64,000 bases of DNA. Origin: Phenylobacterium sp. Its GTDB lineage: Bacteria > Pseudomonadota > Alphaproteobacteria > Caulobacterales > Caulobacteraceae. Made by a program: the position numbers and the translations under genes. A model generated the notes under the pieces. The model ran no database searches. It was not told the DNA's origin and saw only the letters and a list, made by a program, of their open reading frames with translations. The stretch's first letter is position 1. Each line of letters starts with the position of its first letter. Shown piece after piece: positions 1-6,744 of this stretch. The DNA lies in NCBI GenBank assembly GCA_020402745.1, contig JADBYZ010000009.1, positions 1-64,000 on the forward strand. Reading direction: 5' to 3'.

Positions 1-47
1 TCATCACTCAGGGTATTGAAACTTGTTGTGCGGCAGGCTTGGGATAA

Positions 48-136
48 CGACGCGCGCAAGTCTGGCCATCGGTGGAGCTCCCCAGGGTGATGGAACTCCC
101 ATGCACAGGAGGAGGTTTCGTACAGTGTCACCGTAA
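48..136 (+). repeat. Left arm of 89-bp inverted repeat
   Basis: By hand alignment 81 of 89 bases match the reverse complement of 1561-1649. The mismatches cluster in the middle (75, 78-ish and 91-102), and the inner 33 bases, ending in TACAGTGTCACCGTAA, are identical. The arm points toward the DUF1203 reading frame and supplies its first codons. Confidence 0.85.
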
Positions 137-542
137 ACCCGAACTAGCGGTGCACGGCGTCAAACGATACGTTGTCGACAAAGAGCCTGGATTTCCTGAT
201 CGGATCGAGATGCGGGATTGTGCGCCGGGAGAAACGGTCTTGTTGCTCAATCATGTCTGTCAGACTGCGGATACGCCTTATCGTGCGTCGCATGCGATCT
301 TCGTACGTGAAGGCGCTCACATGGCCTACGATGCCACCGATCAGGTTCCTGAAGTGATGCGCAACCGTCTTCTCTCGGTAAGAGGTTTTTCAAAAGAAGG
401 CATGATGCTGGATGCCGATGTCGTCGAGGGCCACGAATTGGAACCGCTCATCCAACGTTTTTTCGACAATAAGCAAATTGACTACATCCACGTTCATAAC
501 GCCAAGCGAGGCTGTTACTCCGGAAGGATCGATCGGGCGTAA
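72..542 (+). CDS. DUF1203 family protein with replaced N-terminus
   Basis: Residues from about 24 onward read as a DUF1203 protein: ELAVHGVKRYVVD, then GETVLLLNH, then DTPYRASHAIFVREGA, ending in YIHVHNAKRGCYSGRIDRA, the conserved C-terminus of that family. The function of DUF1203 is not established. The first 20 or so residues are translated from the left inverted-repeat arm and not from family sequence, so the true N-terminus (roughly 20 residues) has been lost. The ORF is open and could be made as a chimera, but no clear ribosome site fits it, and it may be a pseudogene. Codon use is less GC-rich than in genes after 1673. Confidence 0.6.
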   Translation: MELPRVMELPCTGGGFVQCHRKPELAVHGVKRYVVDKEPGFPDRIEMRDCAPGETVLLLNHVCQTADTPYRASHAIFVREGAHMAYDATDQVPEVMRNRLLSVRGFSKEGMMLDADVVEGHELEPLIQRFFDNKQIDYIHVHNAKRGCYSGRIDRA

Positions 543-637
543 GCCAAGAATTTTGCAGTAAGCTGACGGCAAGATTTCCCCTTTCGCGGCAAAACTCGAG
601 ACAGTTAGACCAGCGACAAAATAGCCAGAGAGACACA

Positions 638-1270
638 ATGCCAGATTTCCAGACACTCATGCTTTTCAGCATCGCTTGCTTGGCGCTTACCGCGACGCCC
701 GGGCCCGACATGCTGCTGATCGCTTCGCGCAGCGTCAGCCAAGGTCGGTCGGCGGGCTTTGCGTCACTCGCGGGGATACAGACGGGAACTTACATCCATG
801 CCTTGGCGATGGCGCTGGGGTTGTCGCAGTTATTCCTTATTGTGCCATTGGCCTACGACATCGTGCGCTATGTCGGAGCCGCATATCTCTTGTATCTCGC
901 CATTCAAGTATTCCGTTCGTCTGGTCAGTCAGCATTCCCCGCGCCGGACACGCAACGATACGCTGTCGCTGAAATGTTTTGGCAAGGCCTGCTCACGAAC
1001 TTGCTGAACCCGAAAATGGTTCTGTTCGTTCTCGCACTCTTCCCGCAGTTTGTTAGGCCAGAAGCGGGTTCGATTGCGGTTCAAATCCTTGTCCTTGCAA
1101 CCGTCCTCAATCTCATAGGCTTGCTCGTCAATGGCATCGTCATTCTGATGGCAAGCCACATGGGCCTGATGTTCGCAGGACGAAGCCGATTTCGCCGCGC
1201 TTCACAGCTATTCCTCGGAACCGTGTTCGCGGGCCTCGCGGTTCGTCTGTTGCTCGAAGAACGGCGTTGA
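638..1270 (+). CDS. LysE/RhtB family amino-acid exporter
   Basis: This 210-residue inner-membrane protein has the LysE-family start: a first membrane segment followed by the TPGPDM motif near residue 21 and a glycine-rich stretch. About six hydrophobic segments are visible, and the length is normal for the family. Members export amino acids or homoserine lactones by proton antiport; the substrate here cannot be told. It is the only apparently intact gene in the inverted-repeat island, 95 bases after the DUF1203 remnant, and shares its lower GC. A GAGAG ribosome site lies before ATG. Confidence 0.85.
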   Translation: MPDFQTLMLFSIACLALTATPGPDMLLIASRSVSQGRSAGFASLAGIQTGTYIHALAMALGLSQLFLIVPLAYDIVRYVGAAYLLYLAIQVFRSSGQSAFPAPDTQRYAVAEMFWQGLLTNLLNPKMVLFVLALFPQFVRPEAGSIAVQILVLATVLNLIGLLVNGIVILMASHMGLMFAGRSRFRRASQLFLGTVFAGLAVRLLLEERR

Positions 1271-1333
1271 AGCATAGCTACGGGCGCGAATCTCAAGAAT
1301 TTTTTATCGGAATTTGTGGCGGTTTTGAGCCCT

Positions 1334-1510
1334 TTAGCGGCCAGTCGGGGCTGCAGAAATTTCTTTGCCGAACCAGTCCAGATAGGCACGGATCGCCGCT
1401 TCATCCCTTTTGCAGTAAGACCATTTAAGGTGGCGGTGCACCGTGATGAACCCAGCATGCCTGAGAATGTCCAGATGCCTGCTGGCAGTAGGAGTGACGG
1501 TGACACTGTA
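1334..1510 (-). pseudogene. ArsR-family regulator, C-terminal fragment
   Basis: Read on the minus strand, this frame gives 58 residues ending in a stop: a winged-helix recognition segment (TASRHLDILRHAGFITVHR), then SYCKRDEAAIRAYLDWF. The S-HL-L-AG pattern is the ArsR DNA-recognition helix, and the tail resembles short ArsR repressors of the SdpR type. The upstream half of the gene is absent: homology stops at the TACAGTGTCACCGT repeat and an in-frame TGA lies a few codons further out. It is therefore a remnant truncated at the element boundary. Its old target may have been a neighbouring gene, but nothing here shows that. Confidence 0.7.
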
Positions 1511-1576
1511 GGAAATAGATCATCACCCAAGGCATCGGGACTTGTCGCCCTCGGCTTGGGTTACGGTGACACTGTA
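1497..1576. repeat. Two direct copies of ACGGTGACACTGTA
   Basis: The 14-mer ACGGTGACACTGTA occurs at 1497-1510 and 1563-1576, 66 bases apart, and once more in inverse orientation at 121-134. Multiple short repeats inside one transposon end are typical of some insertion sequence families (IS21 is the best-known case). The outer copy marks the point where the ArsR fragment begins. Confidence 0.7.
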
Positions 1577-1649
1577 CGAAACCTCCTCCTGTGCGACAGA
1601 GGTCCTTCACCCTGGGGAGCGCCGCCGATGGCCAGACTTGCGCGCGTCG
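1561..1649 (-). repeat. Right arm of 89-bp inverted repeat
   Basis: This is the reverse-complement partner of 48-136. Beyond it, native sequence resumes within about 25 bases at the stop codon of the Nudix gene, so the right border of the island falls between 1650 and 1672. Confidence 0.85.
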
Positions 1650-1672
1650 CTGTCCTGACGGCCTGAGCCCCG

Positions 1673-2302
1673 TCAGCGCCAGGCGAAGACCGGTTGCTCC
1701 AGGTCCGTCACCCGGGTGACGCGGCCGGCCACGAGCTCCCGCAGCTGGTAGACGACCGCCGCAGTCGGCGCGTGAATCTGGTGCTCATCCGAAATCCTCA
1801 GCCGGATCAGCGGCCGGTCGCTCTCGGGGATGGTCTCGAAGTCCACGGCGTCGGGGGCGGCGATGTAGTCGAGCCGGATCAGGTGGGTCGAGGCCACCTC
1901 CGCCGGGTTCGGGCGCAGGGCCGCCGGGTCCCGGAGCCAGGCGACCACCGGGGTGATCACATAGCCTGACCGGGTGGGATAGTCGTCCAGGAGGCCGAGG
2001 ATCTCGCTCTTCGGGAGGTCCAGCCCGACCTCCTCCGAAAGCTCCCTCAGGGCGGCCTCCTCGAGGGTCTCGCCGGGGTCCAGCCGTCCGCCGGGCAGGG
2101 CCCACTGGCCGGAGTGGGCCCGCAGGCTGGCCGCGCGACGGGTCAGGACGAAGGCGGTCTGCCCCGATCCATCGTCCGCCACCGTCAGGGTCAGGGCCAC
2201 CGCCGCCCGCTTCAGGTCACCGCCGTCGTGGACAATGCGTGGGAAGGCCGCGCAGGCGCCGGCGAGGCGGTCTCGGAAGGCAGGGGTGAAGGCGTGGGAC
2301 AT
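1673..2302 (-). CDS. Nudix hydrolase, CoA-diphosphatase-like
   Basis: This 209-residue protein has a complete Nudix box at residues 71-96: GGRLDPGETLEEAALREL then SEEVGL, which binds the metal for cleavage of X-linked nucleoside diphosphates. Just before the box, LTRRAASLRAHSGQWALPGG matches the LLT-R-L-H-GQ-FPGG pattern of coenzyme A diphosphatases. A second gene with the same arrangement lies at 49200. Its 3' end abuts the inverted-repeat island. Hydrolysis of CoA or a related dinucleotide is a family-level inference. Confidence 0.85.
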   Translation of the reverse strand: MSHAFTPAFRDRLAGACAAFPRIVHDGGDLKRAAVALTLTVADDGSGQTAFVLTRRAASLRAHSGQWALPGGRLDPGETLEEAALRELSEEVGLDLPKSEILGLLDDYPTRSGYVITPVVAWLRDPAALRPNPAEVASTHLIRLDYIAAPDAVDFETIPESDRPLIRLRISDEHQIHAPTAAVVYQLRELVAGRVTRVTDLEQPVFAWR

Positions 2303-2358
2303 GCCGCATCTGTCCTAGGCCCATTGAGGCCAGCCTGTCATCCCCCGGCGCGGGGGCC

Positions 2359-3672
2359 TCAGGTGAAGGCCGACAGGAGAAGTCCCCCGCCGGCGCAGAC
2401 GGCCAGCACCCTCAGGACGCTCCAACGGGCGCCGAAGACCAGGACCAGTGCGAGGATCGCCAGCACCAGGGCGCGGACGTCCAGGCTCTCCGCGGCGGGG
2501 ATTGGAAGGCTGAGGGGGCCCGCCTGCAGGGTTCCGACCCGGGCGAACAGGACGTGCATGGCGAACCAGAGCGACAGGCTCGCGATCGCGCCGACCACCG
2601 CCGCGGTCAGGGCGGACAGGGCCCCCCGTAGGAAGACCGACGCCTGCAGCCGCTCGATCCAGGGCGCGAAGGTGAAGATCCACAGGAAGCAGGGGGCGAA
2701 GGTCACCCAGGTGGTCAGGCCTGCCCCCAGGAGGCCCGCCACCAGGGGGGTGAAGGGCTCGGGCGCCCGGAAGGCGGCGAGGAAGCCGACGAACTGGGTC
2801 ACCAGGATCAGCGGGCCCGGCGTGGTCTCGGCCAGGCCGAGGCCGTCGGCCATCTCCGGCGTGGAGAGCCAGCCAAACCCCTGGACCGCCTCCTGGGCCA
2901 TGTAGGCCAGTACGGCGTAGGCGCCGCCGAAGGTCACGACCGCCAGCTGCGAGAAGAAGACGCCGATCTTCCAGAGCACATGGTCGGGACCGACCGCCAG
3001 GAAGACCGCCGCCAGGGGCGCGCCCCAGATCAGCCCCCAGACGAGAACGCTCCGGATCGACGCCGCCCAGGGCGAGGCGGCCCGGGCGCCGACATCGGTA
3101 GGCGGCGACACTCCCAGCCAGCCGGGGCGCAGCCGCGCCACGAGGGCGCCCAGCACCGCCGCCATGCCGACCACCCAGGGAAAGGGCAGGTCCAGGGTGA
3201 AGAGGGCCAGGAAGGCCGCCCCCGCCAGCCCTTGCCTCAAGGGGGTGTCCAGGGCGCGTCCGCCGATCCGGATCAGGGCCTGCAGGACGATGGCGAGGAC
3301 CGCCGCCTTCACCCCCAGAAAGAGGGCGGCGAACCAGGTCGCCTGGGCCGCCATCACATAGGCCAGGGTCAGGGCCAGGATCACCAGGGCCCCGGGCAGG
3401 ATGAACAGGAGCCCCGCCGCCAGCCCGCCCCGCCCGCCGTGCAGCTTCCAGCCGATCCAGGTGGCCAGCTGCTGGGCCTCCGGCCCGGGAAGCAGGTGGC
3501 AGAAGTTGAGGGCGTTCAGGAACTGGTCTTCGGTCAGCCAGCGCCGCTCCTCCACGATCTCGCGATGCATGAGGGCGATCTGACCGGCAGGGCCTCCGAA
3601 GCTGAGGCACCCAATGCGGGCGAAGGTTCTGACAAGCTCCCGGAAGTCGGGGGGGTGCAGGGTGTCCGACAT
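2359..3672 (-). CDS. chrA: ChrA family chromate transporter
   Basis: The protein has two homologous halves, as in long-chain CHR proteins. The first carries FGGPAGQIALMHREIV and, further on, LLPGPEAQQLATWIGW. The second carries VTFGGAYAVLAYMAQEAV then TTPGPLILVTQFVGF. Both P-G-P motifs and 10 or more hydrophobic segments fit an inner-membrane anion transporter that exports chromate. An upstream in-frame ATG exists, but GAGGAAATG places the ribosome site before this ATG (437 residues). No chrB or other resistance gene is adjacent, so a housekeeping sulfate or chromate role is equally possible. Confidence 0.9.
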   Translation of the reverse strand: MSDTLHPPDFRELVRTFARIGCLSFGGPAGQIALMHREIVEERRWLTEDQFLNALNFCHLLPGPEAQQLATWIGWKLHGGRGGLAAGLLFILPGALVILALTLAYVMAAQATWFAALFLGVKAAVLAIVLQALIRIGGRALDTPLRQGLAGAAFLALFTLDLPFPWVVGMAAVLGALVARLRPGWLGVSPPTDVGARAASPWAASIRSVLVWGLIWGAPLAAVFLAVGPDHVLWKIGVFFSQLAVVTFGGAYAVLAYMAQEAVQGFGWLSTPEMADGLGLAETTPGPLILVTQFVGFLAAFRAPEPFTPLVAGLLGAGLTTWVTFAPCFLWIFTFAPWIERLQASVFLRGALSALTAAVVGAIASLSLWFAMHVLFARVGTLQAGPLSLPIPAAESLDVRALVLAILALVLVFGARWSVLRVLAVCAGGGLLLSAFT

Positions 3673-3810
3673 CATTTCCTCACGCCCTTTCATCCGCCGC
3701 AGGGCGGACGGGAAAGGCAACGCTTGGGCGGTGAGGCCTGTCCGGGAGGTTGCGAAGTCCCGATGACGGAAGGCTATCCCGGAGCCGTGATGTGGACAAG
3801 CCCGCCGCCG

Positions 3811-4458
3811 TCAGCCCGGCTCGGTCGGCGGCAGCCTCCAGTCGAGCTGCAAGGCGAGGATGCGAAGGCCCGTGGTGACAAGGGCGCAGGCGGCGATCGC
3901 GACGCCCGCGGGGGCGTGGAGCAGCGTGGCGGCGGCGTAGGTCGCCCCCCCGGCCGCCGCGCAGATGGCGTAGGGGCGATGGTCACGGAACAGGGTCGGG
4001 ATCTCATTGCAGATCAGGTCGCGCAGGACGCCCCCGAAACTGCCGGTGATGACCCCCATCAGGATGGCCACCAGGGGCGGCTGGCCGGCCATCCAGGACA
4101 GGTGGACCCCTGTGGCGCTGAACAGGCCCAGCCCGATGGCGTCCGGGATCCGCAGCCACCGCTCACCGGACTCCAGGCCCCTGCGCCCGACAAGGATGGC
4201 GCTGCCGGCGCTGAGGATGAGGACCGCCAGGAGGACCCCCTGATGCTCCACGAAAAAGAAGGGGCGCCGGTCGATCAGGATGTCCCTCAGCACCCCGCCG
4301 CCAAAGGCCGCCAGGAAGCCGCAGACGCAGATTCCGACCAGGTCCATCCTCTGGCGCAAGGCGCCCAGCACCCCAGAGAGGGCGCTGGCCAGCACGGCCA
4401 TCATCTCGAGGGCGAAGAGGGACTGCTGGCCGAGGGTGTGAAGGGTCGTCATGGCCAC
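3811..4458 (-). CDS. TRIC-type (UPF0126) membrane channel protein
   Basis: The 215-residue protein has about seven membrane segments in two repeats, each with the family signature: GGGVLRDILI near residue 53 and GGVLRDLICNEIP near residue 140. Bacterial members of this family (YadS/YicG type) are homologues of trimeric intracellular cation channels. The ion carried here is not known. A second in-frame ATG two codons downstream is an equally good start. It is transcribed in the same direction as the ChrA gene but separated by about 140 bases. Confidence 0.85.
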   Translation of the reverse strand: MAMTTLHTLGQQSLFALEMMAVLASALSGVLGALRQRMDLVGICVCGFLAAFGGGVLRDILIDRRPFFFVEHQGVLLAVLILSAGSAILVGRRGLESGERWLRIPDAIGLGLFSATGVHLSWMAGQPPLVAILMGVITGSFGGVLRDLICNEIPTLFRDHRPYAICAAAGGATYAAATLLHAPAGVAIAACALVTTGLRILALQLDWRLPPTEPG

Positions 4459-4505
4459 AGGCCTAAAGTCTCCGGCGGCGGATGGCGAGCCCTACCTCCG
4501 TAGGC

Positions 4506-5111
4506 TTAATCTGCTACGTCCATCAGCGCATCCACCTGCGCCTTCAGCACCCTCTCGGCGGACTGCCGGAGGGCCAAGGCGCCTTCGCTTTGCAGACCCT
4601 TGCTGAGGGCGATCTGGAGCCCGAAGCCATCGATGAGACCCATCAGGGCGTCCACCCTCAATGGGAGGTCGGCTTGGGTCCCCGCCAGGTCGCGCACGAG
4701 GGTCTGAAGGAGGGCGCGCCACTCCGCATAGCGGGCAAGGTTCTCCTCGACGAGTGCGGGATTGCCCGCCGCAGCTCCCCAGAACGCCAGCCAGACCCGC
4801 CATTCCGCCAGCCGTTCGGGATCGAGCGGGAGCGCCTCCATCAGCACCCCCCAGAGGCGGTCCCGCGGCGAGGCGCCTCTCCCCGCCGCCCGCAACATGC
4901 GGGCCCCGGTCGTCTGGTGGGCGCGTCGCAGCATCGCCACCAGAAGGGCGTCCCGGCCCTCGAAATAATAGGTGATGGCCCCCGTCGTGCAGTCCGCGGC
5001 CCGGGCCAGGCGACGAAGCGTCGCGGCCTCGATGCCCTCTGACGCCACCAGGACGAGGCTGGCGTCGAGGAGTTCCCGTTTCCGGGCGTCGTGATCCACA
5101 AGTCTCGGCAT
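4506..5111 (-). CDS. TetR family transcriptional regulator, BetI-like
   Basis: The N-terminal helix-turn-helix is clear: RKRELLDASLVLVASEGIE, then ATLRRLARAADCTTGAITYY, then FEGRDALLVAM. The C-terminal part resembles BetI-type ligand domains. The chosen ATG gives MPRLVDHDARKRELL, which matches the usual start shortly before the helix-turn-helix; an ATG four codons upstream is an alternative. The gene is divergent from a small membrane protein across about 70 bases, so it probably controls that gene and itself. Confidence 0.85.
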   Translation of the reverse strand: MPRLVDHDARKRELLDASLVLVASEGIEAATLRRLARAADCTTGAITYYFEGRDALLVAMLRRAHQTTGARMLRAAGRGASPRDRLWGVLMEALPLDPERLAEWRVWLAFWGAAAGNPALVEENLARYAEWRALLQTLVRDLAGTQADLPLRVDALMGLIDGFGLQIALSKGLQSEGALALRQSAERVLKAQVDALMDVAD

Positions 5112-5181
5112 GGCTTGACGCATAACATACGTGATGCCAAAAGGGAAACATAACGATCGATATGCCAAGGAGAGAGAAGCG
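5112..5181. promoter_or_regulatory. Divergent promoter/operator region
   Basis: This AT-richer 70-base gap separates the TetR gene from the divergent membrane-protein gene. CATAAC occurs as a direct repeat at 5121-5126 and 5149-5154. A TTGACG box is at 5115. These are candidate operator and promoter parts only; no clean palindrome is present. Confidence 0.35.
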
Positions 5182-5628
5182 GTGACGGAAGTGCTGCTCA
5201 AGCGCGCGGGCGATGTTCCGATGAGCCGGGCCCTCGCCCTGGGCATCGTGATCACCGATGGGGTCTTCTCCCTCTACTGGGCGCTCTCGGCCGCCTACCT
5301 CTCGGGGCTCGTGGACGTTCCCGACGCCTACCTCTTCTCCGGGTATCATGATCGACACCTGGTCGCCTGGAACTGGTCGTTCTTCCCGCTGGACCTGGCG
5401 GCGACAGCATTCGGCGCCTGGGCCATCCTGGCCTCCCGGCGACAGGGCGAGTGGCGAACCCTCGCCGCCGTTTCGCTGGCGCTGTGGTCGACGGCGGGCG
5501 GGATGGCCGTGGCGTACTGGACCCTGATGGGCGAGTTCGACCCCTCCTGGTTCCTTCCGAACCTGGTTGTCTTCGTCTGGCCGCTCTTCTTCCTGCCAGG
5601 ACTGATCCGCCCGTCGGCCTCGACCTGA
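5182..5628 (+). CDS. Small membrane protein, DUF5360-like
   Basis: About 148 residues with four hydrophobic segments, including ALALGIVITDGVFSLYWALS near the start and NLVVFVWPLFFLPGL near the end. The pattern (an early V-TD, a central WNWSFFPLDLA, four membrane spans) resembles YvaD/DUF5360 proteins, whose function is unknown. GTG is preferred over the upstream ATGs because AAGGAG sits 12 bases before it. Divergence from the TetR gene makes it the likely regulated target, so it may be induced by whatever that regulator senses. Confidence 0.7.
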   Translation: MTEVLLKRAGDVPMSRALALGIVITDGVFSLYWALSAAYLSGLVDVPDAYLFSGYHDRHLVAWNWSFFPLDLAATAFGAWAILASRRQGEWRTLAAVSLALWSTAGGMAVAYWTLMGEFDPSWFLPNLVVFVWPLFFLPGLIRPSAST

Positions 5629-5635
5629 AGCCGGC

Positions 5636-6622
5636 TCAGACCGGGGCGGACGCGCCCGCGAACCGGGCCAGCTCCTCCGCCATGAGCGTCTTCAGCCGGT
5701 CCGGGCCCAGGATCTCGATCTCGCCGCGCCATGTGAAGAGGTGCCAGCAGAGTTCCAGCAGGCCCCCTGTCCTAAGGCGCAGGAGGAGGCCGCCGTCGGG
5801 CTGGGGCTCAAAGGTCTGGCTGGGATGGAAGAGGAAGGAGCGGGCGAGGTCGGCCGAGCCGGGCCGGACGCGCAGAACGATGTCCTCCGCCGGTTCCTGG
5901 AAGACGCCGAAGGACTGGCGGGCGAAGGCGTCCATGTCAAAGCTTTCGGGGACCTGGGCGGGGCTCTCCAGCACTTCCACCCCGGCCATCCGGTCCAGTC
6001 GCCACAGCACGGGATCCGGGGCCCCGATCCGCCGGGCGACGAGGTAGTAGACCGAGCCGAAGAGAAGACCACAGGGGTCCACGGTCCGCTGGACGGTCTC
6101 GGCGCCGCCCCGCGCCGAATAGTCGAAGCGGACCTGCCTCATGGCCAGCAGGGCGGTCCTCAGCTGTCTCAGCACCTCGGGGTCGCAGGCCGGCCGGGGA
6201 CCGGGACGCAGGGCGATGCGCTCTGTCAGGGCCAGAGCCTCCACGTCTGCGGCGTAGCGCACCCTCAGCCCCGGCCGGATGCGGGATTCCACCTTGCCCG
6301 CCAGGCTGACCAGGTTCTCCGCGCGCCCCTGCAGGCCGTCCTGGCGCGCCGCCTCCGAGGCGAGGGCGAGGTCGGCCAGTTCCTCCACGGTGGGGGTCTC
6401 GAAGAAGGGGTCCAGGCCGCCCGGAATCCGGAAGCGCTTGGCCCGGCCCTCGCGGATCTCCTCCATCTGCGGGAAGAGGTCGCGCACCGCGTCCCGCATC
6501 CGCTCCGCCGTGCGCCGGTCGACGCCGAACTCCGCCGCGATTTCCTCCAGGGCGAGGCCCTCCGCAGAGGCCGCCAGGCGGCGGGCGAGGTGGAGGAGGG
6601 CGGTGGCCTTATCGAGGCGCAT
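5636..6622 (-). CDS. WYL-domain transcriptional regulator (YafY type)
   Basis: This 328-residue protein begins with a winged helix (LEEIAAEFGVDRRTAERMRDAV, residues 26-47). A WYL domain follows around residues 155-230, with VRFDYSARG and then YYLVARRIG. The C-terminal WCX-like region ends the protein. WYL proteins bind ligands or nucleic acid and act as activators or repressors. It lies just downstream of the acyl-CoA carboxylase gene and on the same strand, separated by about 120 bases, so it might be co-transcribed with or control that gene. Confidence 0.85.
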   Translation of the reverse strand: MRLDKATALLHLARRLAASAEGLALEEIAAEFGVDRRTAERMRDAVRDLFPQMEEIREGRAKRFRIPGGLDPFFETPTVEELADLALASEAARQDGLQGRAENLVSLAGKVESRIRPGLRVRYAADVEALALTERIALRPGPRPACDPEVLRQLRTALLAMRQVRFDYSARGGAETVQRTVDPCGLLFGSVYYLVARRIGAPDPVLWRLDRMAGVEVLESPAQVPESFDMDAFARQSFGVFQEPAEDIVLRVRPGSADLARSFLFHPSQTFEPQPDGGLLLRLRTGGLLELCWHLFTWRGEIEILGPDRLKTLMAEELARFAGASAPV

Positions 6623-6744
6623 GGAGGGCTCCGGACCGTGGACGGGACGCCGGACCCTGTCCCCGCCGGACGCCGGAGATCAAGGTCCCGCCGGGCCTCG
6701 GGCGAAAACCTGCGACCGATTCTGTCGTTCCGGGGGAGGCTTCC

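Larger units (their letters stand above)
48..1649. mobile_element. Decayed composite-type island bounded by an inverted repeat
   Basis: Two copies of an 89-bp sequence lie in inverted orientation at the borders, and the DNA between them is visibly less GC-rich than the rest of the window. Inside lie a DUF1203 gene that begins in the left copy, an intact LysE-type exporter, and an ArsR-family gene cut off at the right-hand repeat. Both interrupted genes are broken exactly where the repeats start. The simplest reading is passenger DNA between the inner ends of two inverted insertion elements whose transposase genes are gone. No transposase and no target-site duplication is visible, so the element type is not known. 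Confidence 0.5.

Noticed and set aside
1081..1530. Minus-strand frame of 149 codons overlapping LysE
   Set aside because: Different reading frame from the ArsR fragment; its sequence shows no family likeness, while LysE on the plus strand is clear.
1655..1676. CTGACGG...CCGTCAG hairpin at the Nudix stop as a terminator
   Set aside because: Only 7 pairs with an 8-base loop and no T-run; too weak to call.
2980..4503. Plus-strand frame of about 500 codons
   Set aside because: Q-, G- and D-rich shadow that runs across two unrelated minus-strand genes (ChrA and TRIC).
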